Positions 59,348 to 64,000 of a stretch of 64,000 bases of DNA are shown here, in pieces (within the stretch, counting starts at the first letter, position 1; each line of letters begins with the position of its first letter). A program made the translations under genes and the position numbers. The stretch is from Lantana camara (taxonomy: Eukaryota; Streptophyta; Magnoliopsida; Lamiales; Verbenaceae): assembly GCA_037501455.1 (NCBI GenBank), contig CM074860.1, positions 37,334,501 to 37,398,500 of the forward strand, in the 5' to 3' direction. The notes below the pieces were generated by a model, which worked only from the letters and a program-made list of their open reading frames with translations, ran no database searches and had not been told where the DNA came from.

Positions 59348-60013
59348 GATGACACTTTATGAAGCTCTTTATGGCAGAAAATGCAGTTCTCCGTTGTTCT
59401 TCGACTTGGAAGAGTGGAATTGGACCAAACAAGAAGGCGTGAAAAGAGGGGAGAAGAAGGAAAAACCCTCTAAAGCCGTTGTGGATGCAATTGATAAGGT
59501 CTAACTGATAAGACAACGGATGAAAGCAGCTCATGATGGTCAAAAGAGCTATGCTGACCTATGAAGGAAGAATCTTGAGTTTGAGGTTGGAGATAGGGTC
59601 TTTCTGAAGGCTTCTCCAAGAAAAGGGTTTGCAAGGATTGGTCGAGGAGGGAAGTTGAACCCTCGGTATTTGGGTCGGTTTGAGATTTTAGAGAAGATCG
59701 ATGATATAGCCTACCATTTGGATTTGCCTCCGAGTTTGACTGGGATTCACAACTTATTTCATGTATCTCAACTTCAGAAGTATTACCCGGATGAATCAGA
59801 GATTCTGCCTATCGATGAAATGGAACTTGAACCTATCTTACCTTCGTTCAGAAGCCGGTTAAGATATTAGATCGAAAGTTTCAGGAACTCAAAAACCGGC
59901 GTATTCCACTAGTTAAAGTATTATGGAGAAGTGATAAGACAGAAGAGGCTTCATGGGAGACGGAGGAAAAGATGAAGAGGTTTCATCCTGAGTTGTTTCC
60001 CGGTAATCGGTGA
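59348..60013 (+). pseudogene. Tekay-2 integrase C-terminus with chromodomain-like tail, broken
   Basis: It continues the integrase frame with YEALYGRKCSSP, then stops near 59502 and 59561. It has the RVFLKASPRKG and RFEILEKIDDIAYHLDLPPS zone, which is open through 59870, and a frame shift near 59845. The last part, visible in another frame, contains the VKVLWRSDKTEEASWE chromodomain-like motif and ends FHPELFPGNR with TGA at 60011-60013. This tail matches that of Tekay-1 and places both in the same lineage. Confidence 0.85.
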
Positions 60014-60032
60014 ATCCGAGCACGGATTCTTT

Positions 60033-60046
60033 TAAGGGGGAGAGTT
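60033..60046 (+). other. polypurine tract of Tekay-2
   Basis: AAGGGGGAGAG followed by TTT directly precedes the TGTAACGCCCC start of the 3' LTR. The equivalent on the minus strand of Tekay-1 is AAGGAGGGAGGA next to 9810. Confidence 0.75.
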
Positions 60047-63021
60047 TGTAACGCCCCGACTTTTCGGCTGTACAAGTATGATATATGTGTTTACGTAATT
60101 TTGCATTTCGTTATTTAATTATGTTATTATTTATATGTTCTTTCGTTAATCTTTTAATTATTTAAATATTTGTTATGAATTATTTGAATTCTTGAACATG
60201 TGAACATACTTGATTATGAATGAGTGTCGTTTGCATTCGATTTGATTTTTGATTTTCGTGAAAAATTTGTATGCATGATTTATTTGTATTATGATTATGT
60301 TTTGATGCTCGTTATTTGATTTTGGACTTGTTTGAGTTGGTTTCGGATTTATTTTGTTTAGCGAAACCGAAAAGGGGCTAAAGAGCATTTAGCGCACCTT
60401 GGGTTCCGGGCGTCATAACATGAGCTCGGGAATTCAGATTTGAATTACGCCACCTCCGTCGGACTTGTATTGAAGATTCGGGTTCAATGGAATAAGCCTT
60501 ATATTTTTCTAAGCCTGTTCGAACGTCCAAAATGCAACCGAAACAAGCTTCGTACGCATATTTGGCACCCTTAGCCATAATGATCATAACTTAGCCAATT
60601 TTCAACCAAATTAAGCCAACTTGAAACCCACAAGTTCACAATTTGATGTCTAATCTGATTTCTCCCCTTCCATCTTGTTTCAAACACAAAGAAGAGAAGA
60701 AAGTTCAGCCAAAGCCAAGAAACCATCCATTCCTGTCACTATTTATTCGTTCATCATTTAGAGCTCATAACTTCTTCAAACTTCAACCAATCCGGAAGGT
60801 AAGTATATAATTGTGATCGCCACTTCCTTGTGGTCATTTGAAACAATAGTTTGCATGTTTTCATGGAGATTTGATGATATTTTGAAGATTTGAATGAATA
60901 GTATGAATTTTCGTATGAATTCTTGATCATCTACATTCCTTTGAGTTTTGGTTAGTTTGAAACATGAATAATGATCACTCTAGCATTCTTAATGCATTTA
61001 TGGACTTGGCTTTCATGGTAGTTGAGTATTGATTGAGTTACCATTAATGAACTTGAAATGCTTGAGGTTGAAGAAGCGTGTATATAATCATCCCTTTCCT
61101 CTCCTTTCTTATTCGATGAATACATGATGTTGGGTATTGTAATTGCCATTTTTAAGCTTCATTTCATGCCTTTAATTGCTGCCTAAGAGTGTCTTGGAGC
61201 TGCCTCTGCTTTTTAAGCTTTTTCCCTCGCGAAGCAGAGCATACTCTGCTCCAGAATTTCGAGCATGAAAGCTCGACACGACTGTGTCATGATTGCCTTG
61301 AAATTGGACACGACCGTGTTGATCTCTTGGAACTCGAATTTTATTTTTCAAAATTTGGACACGTCCGTGTCCATTTATAAAGAAAACCTAACAAGGCCGT
61401 GTTGAACATTCGAACTTGGGATTTTATTTTTTAAAAATCGGACACGGCCGTGTCCAACCCCTTTGAAAACATGACACGGCCGTGTTACACTTGTTGGCAG
61501 CCTCGAGGTATTCTTTCATTGCTTCTCATTATTTTTCCCGCTTTATTATGACCTATATGCAATATAAACTCGTTAAACTATGTGTTATCATGGTAGCATG
61601 AGATTCATGGATCGAATTGATTGATTATGAAAGCAATGAACGTGAAGGAATGATTTTGCTCATTTATATGACTTTAATGCATTAATTGTGCACATGGACA
61701 TGCTCATAACATGATTATATCTCTCATACACCTCACATCATGTTCATAGCATCGCCGTGCATCGTATTTGGTCATTTGGAAGCTCACTTCATCTCTTTTG
61801 CACAGATTTGGGTCTGAACGGAGACGAGGCCAATCTTTGAGGCTCTTTCACCGTTTCTTTTCCTTTACAAAGTGGGTTTCTCTTCTAATAGTTAAATGAC
61901 GGATATATCCCCAATGTGTAAAGATTTAAGCCAAACTATTATATTTATATATCGAGTCTTTTAAAGAGTAAATGATTTCAAACGTAAAGCCTTTCCTTAT
62001 GTAACCCTACCTAATAATTTTGGTGAGAATATGAATGCAAGCACTGAATGGGGCCCAGGAACTTAGTGCACGTGGCTATCCAGGGAGCCAAGGACCGACG
62101 GTGATCCCGTGCACTAGTTCCAACCAAACTATGGTGATACCGGCCCTCGCTAAGAGATTAGCGAGGAATGGGAGCTGAGGCCTTTGGGGATTCATGTACC
62201 CTAGTGGCAGTAATGAATGGGTGTCCGGGCCTTGCAAACCCGTCCACCACTCGGAGGAAAAAGTCGTATATGAACGATTGAGTGAATGAATCGAATGAAT
62301 GTGCACGAAAGAATTATTGTGTGATCACCCATGAATGAATGAACAATGAATACACAAGGTGTAGGTTGGAGATTATGCAAGCCCACTCGCCGGGCCTTAA
62401 ATAACCTAATGAATAAATATGGTAGTTGTAATCCCGTTAATATTTTTCTTTATTTTACCCACTTGGGAAATTATTATAAAACTTCATACGGGATTATGGC
62501 TTGCATGTATATGTTTCATTTCCGCGATATTGTATACTTATGCCCTGTTTTATACCCACCAGTCCACTTTGGACTGAACCCGTTTTGTTTTCAGTTGAGT
62601 TGTGCAGGCTGGGAGTGCTAGGCGGGAATACGGGTTGTCTAGGTCTTACATTTTAGTCTAGCACTTTCTTTTGGTTACACTCATACTACTTCGGATATTT
62701 TGTATATTATTATGAACTTTGGGCGCTTATTGTAATGTGACACGTGATGGACTTTTGAATACTTGTATATATGGTAATTATATTTTGGAGCTTGAAGGCT
62801 CATTGTAAATGTTTCAGTTTATGACTTGCTTCCACTTTAACGTCTTTGCTCTGATTTATTTGTATCCCGTTCTTGAATGGTTTAAGCGTTAGCTCCCGCC
62901 TAGCATAGCGAGTGTGTTGTGTCCCCGTTTACTGTGACTTGGCACGTGTATGGACTCTCCATTTCATATGCGGTTCGAGTCTCGGTACGGGGGATGTGGC
63001 GTCTCGCACTCGGGCACTACA
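60047..63021 (+). repeat. 3' LTR of Tekay-2 (family T), 2975 bp
   Basis: It is collinear with the 5' LTR. The exon-1 donor follows 60798, mini-exon 61806-61871 (66 nt), GGGCCTTGCAAACCCG is near 62226, GCTAGGCGG at 62617-62625 and exact partner CCGCCTAGC at 62896-62904. It ends CGGGCACTACA, followed by TSD GTTTG. Confidence 0.93.
61275..61486. repeat. cluster of GACACG-NN-CGTGTC palindromes in LTR-T (3' copy)
   Basis: The copies include 61275-61288, one near 61306-61320, one near 61357-61371, 61440-61455 (GGACACGGCCGTGTCC) and 61471-61486 (TGACACGGCCGTGTTA). Some copies that are decayed in the 5' LTR are better preserved here and vice versa. Confidence 0.88.
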
Positions 63022-63026
63022 GTTTG

Positions 63027-64000
63027 TGGGTTAATTTTGGTTGGATTGAGGTTTGGGGTGGTTTTGAAACCATCCCCAATGAGCAGCTGCTGTTGTTCTA
63101 CATTTTTTCACCCATAAAGGATCCAAACAACCGTTTGGATCCCTAGTGCTTTTCCCGAATGCCCGTTTGGGCAGCCCCTGTCTCACCCGAGAACCTTCAA
63201 ACTGCCGTTTCTGCTTTCAGGCCAATTTTCAAAAAGCCGTTTACCCTTTTAAAAGTGCTCCAATTGATCTGAATTTTTAATCACAAAAACCTTTTGAAGT
63301 CTAATGTATTCTCCAATTGGAATCATATCAATATCTTTTCTAGTTTTTGAGTTATAACCATTTCAATTTTGTGTCGCCACTTTACTGAAAATCTGCATTC
63401 ATCCAACTTCCGGCCTACGCCATTTTCAAATCACTTTGAACCACAATTCTAGCCTTATACCAGTGGAAAGATCTATTTGTCTACTTTCATACCCAACTAA
63501 AAAACTCCATTTTAACTTCTGGAACTCAAGATATTCCCCTTTTTCTATAGCTTGTGCATTTCCAAAAGCTGTCAGCTTTTGCTGAACTTTGCCAAAACCC
63601 CTCTTCTTGTGTTCCTTTCATTTCCTTGACTTCCGTATGTGATCTATATGAATTGTATACTTGATTAATTGATAATTATGCTAATAATTGACACTCCTTG
63701 GTCCTTACTTGCTTAAACTTGATTGTTTGACTTCGTGATATATATGAAATGAATTTGGAATGTTTAAATGGCATGTTAGGAGTTTATATCAATTGTCTAT
63801 TACTTGGGAGCATTAATTATGCCCATGAACACAATCACAACATATCCATGACTTTTAAGATTTCATTATATATCCAATCATGCTAGGACACGTCACCACT
63901 TCATGAACATTACCGTGTGTCCTACTTAGTTCCATATTGAGTCGTGTCTTACGAGCACACCGTATTTCCTTTCTTGTACAGTGATCTCCTCAGTGAAGAC
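63027..64000 (+). mobile_element. LTR, family F, right part (runs off the window)
   Basis: It continues 36641 once Tekay-2 and one GTTTG are removed. It holds CAAAC..CCGTTTG palindromes at 63119-63245. Near the end is a candidate mini-exon acceptor, CTTTCTTGTACAG at 63969-63981, in the context seen in the other LTRs (an ATTACCGTGTGTCCTACTTAG stretch resembling the CGCCGTTCATCGTATTTGG stretch of LTR-T). No coding sequence is seen. Confidence 0.7.
63119..63245. repeat. candidate CG-core palindrome cluster in LTR-F
   Basis: At 63119-63142 lies a perfect 24-bp inverted repeat with arms GGATCCAAAC/GTTTGGATCC. At 63154-63171 is CCCGAATGCCCGTTTGGG (two mismatches). Half-copies with CCGTTT are near 63203 and 63237. 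The order and place match the clusters in the other families, but the copies are weaker. Confidence 0.6.

Larger units (their letters stand above)
48375..63021 (+). mobile_element. complete but decayed Tekay/Del Ty3/gypsy element Tekay-2, TSD GTTTG
   Basis: The order is 5' LTR 48375-51348, primer site, gag to integrase with chromodomain-like tail, polypurine tract, 3' LTR 60047-63021. The right TSD GTTTG is at 63022-63026. Its partner is at 36642-36646, beyond the Tat element, because Tat landed three bases inside the 5' LTR. The TGT at 36647-36649 is the displaced LTR start and 48375-48377 its duplicated copy. The LTRs look about 93-95% identical in the blocks compared, so the element is much older than Tat. 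The coding part is full of nonsense codons, and the integrase region holds a solo LTR-A. Confidence 0.93.

Overview
The window is nuclear DNA of a flowering plant, most likely a eudicot. It is AT-rich and dominated by nested LTR retrotransposons, with one intron-containing pentatricopeptide-repeat (PPR) gene of plant organelle type. I cannot name the species. Roughly nine tenths is transposon-derived. I label LTR families with letters: A (1-530, 4817-8486, 55388-59347), B (3623-9810, 14490-15573, 23883-26453), C (15574-18125), D (735-2191), E (18939-23015), G (about 18122-26473, split), T (LTRs of the element at 48375-63021), F (35885-36641 plus 63027-64000).

Left third (1-26473). An LTR-A end is followed by the tail and 3' LTR (family D) of another retroelement sitting in decayed Ty1/copia coding sequence. 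Next is a minus-strand Ty3/gypsy element of the chromodomain Tekay/Del type (Tekay-1). Its 3' LTR is split by a solo LTR-A with a perfect GTACC target-site duplication (TSD). Its gag-pol carries stops, frameshifts and an in-frame deletion in reverse transcriptase. Its 5' LTR is cut by an LTR-C copy and ends at a rearrangement breakpoint near 18120. A plus-strand LTR (G) follows, interrupted by two solo LTRs: E (TSD ACTCG) and B (TSD CCTTC).

Middle (26474-35884). This is the gene-bearing island. It holds two adjacent Helitron-like elements, one containing a copia-like solo LTR (TSD TTAGA). A three-exon P-class PPR gene at 31508-34655 follows; it looks intact and encodes about 600 aa.

Right half (35885-64000). 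This is a four-level nest. LTR-F holds a complete but decayed plus-strand Tekay element (Tekay-2, TSD GTTTG). Tekay-2 is hit three bases inside its 5' LTR by a young Tat-lineage Ty3/gypsy element (36650-48372, TSD TGTGT, LTRs about 98.7% identical by eye). Its integrase region is hit by a minus-strand solo LTR-A. The Tat element has gag-protease, a long pol with a second (archaeal-type) RNase H, and a large antisense gene downstream of pol.

Most interesting: LTR families of otherwise different sequence share an architecture that ordinary LTR annotation does not explain. It consists of (1) a mid-LTR cluster of 4-6 short palindromes with a common CG-NN-CG core but family-specific arms, seen in families A, B, C, D, T and probably F; (2) a 66-78 nt candidate mini-exon bounded by an AG acceptor and a GTGAGG/GTGGGT donor; (3) a conserved GG..TTGCAA..CC motif; and (4) a paired inverted motif GCTAGGCGG ... 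CCGCCTAGC 210-370 bp apart near the LTR 3' end.
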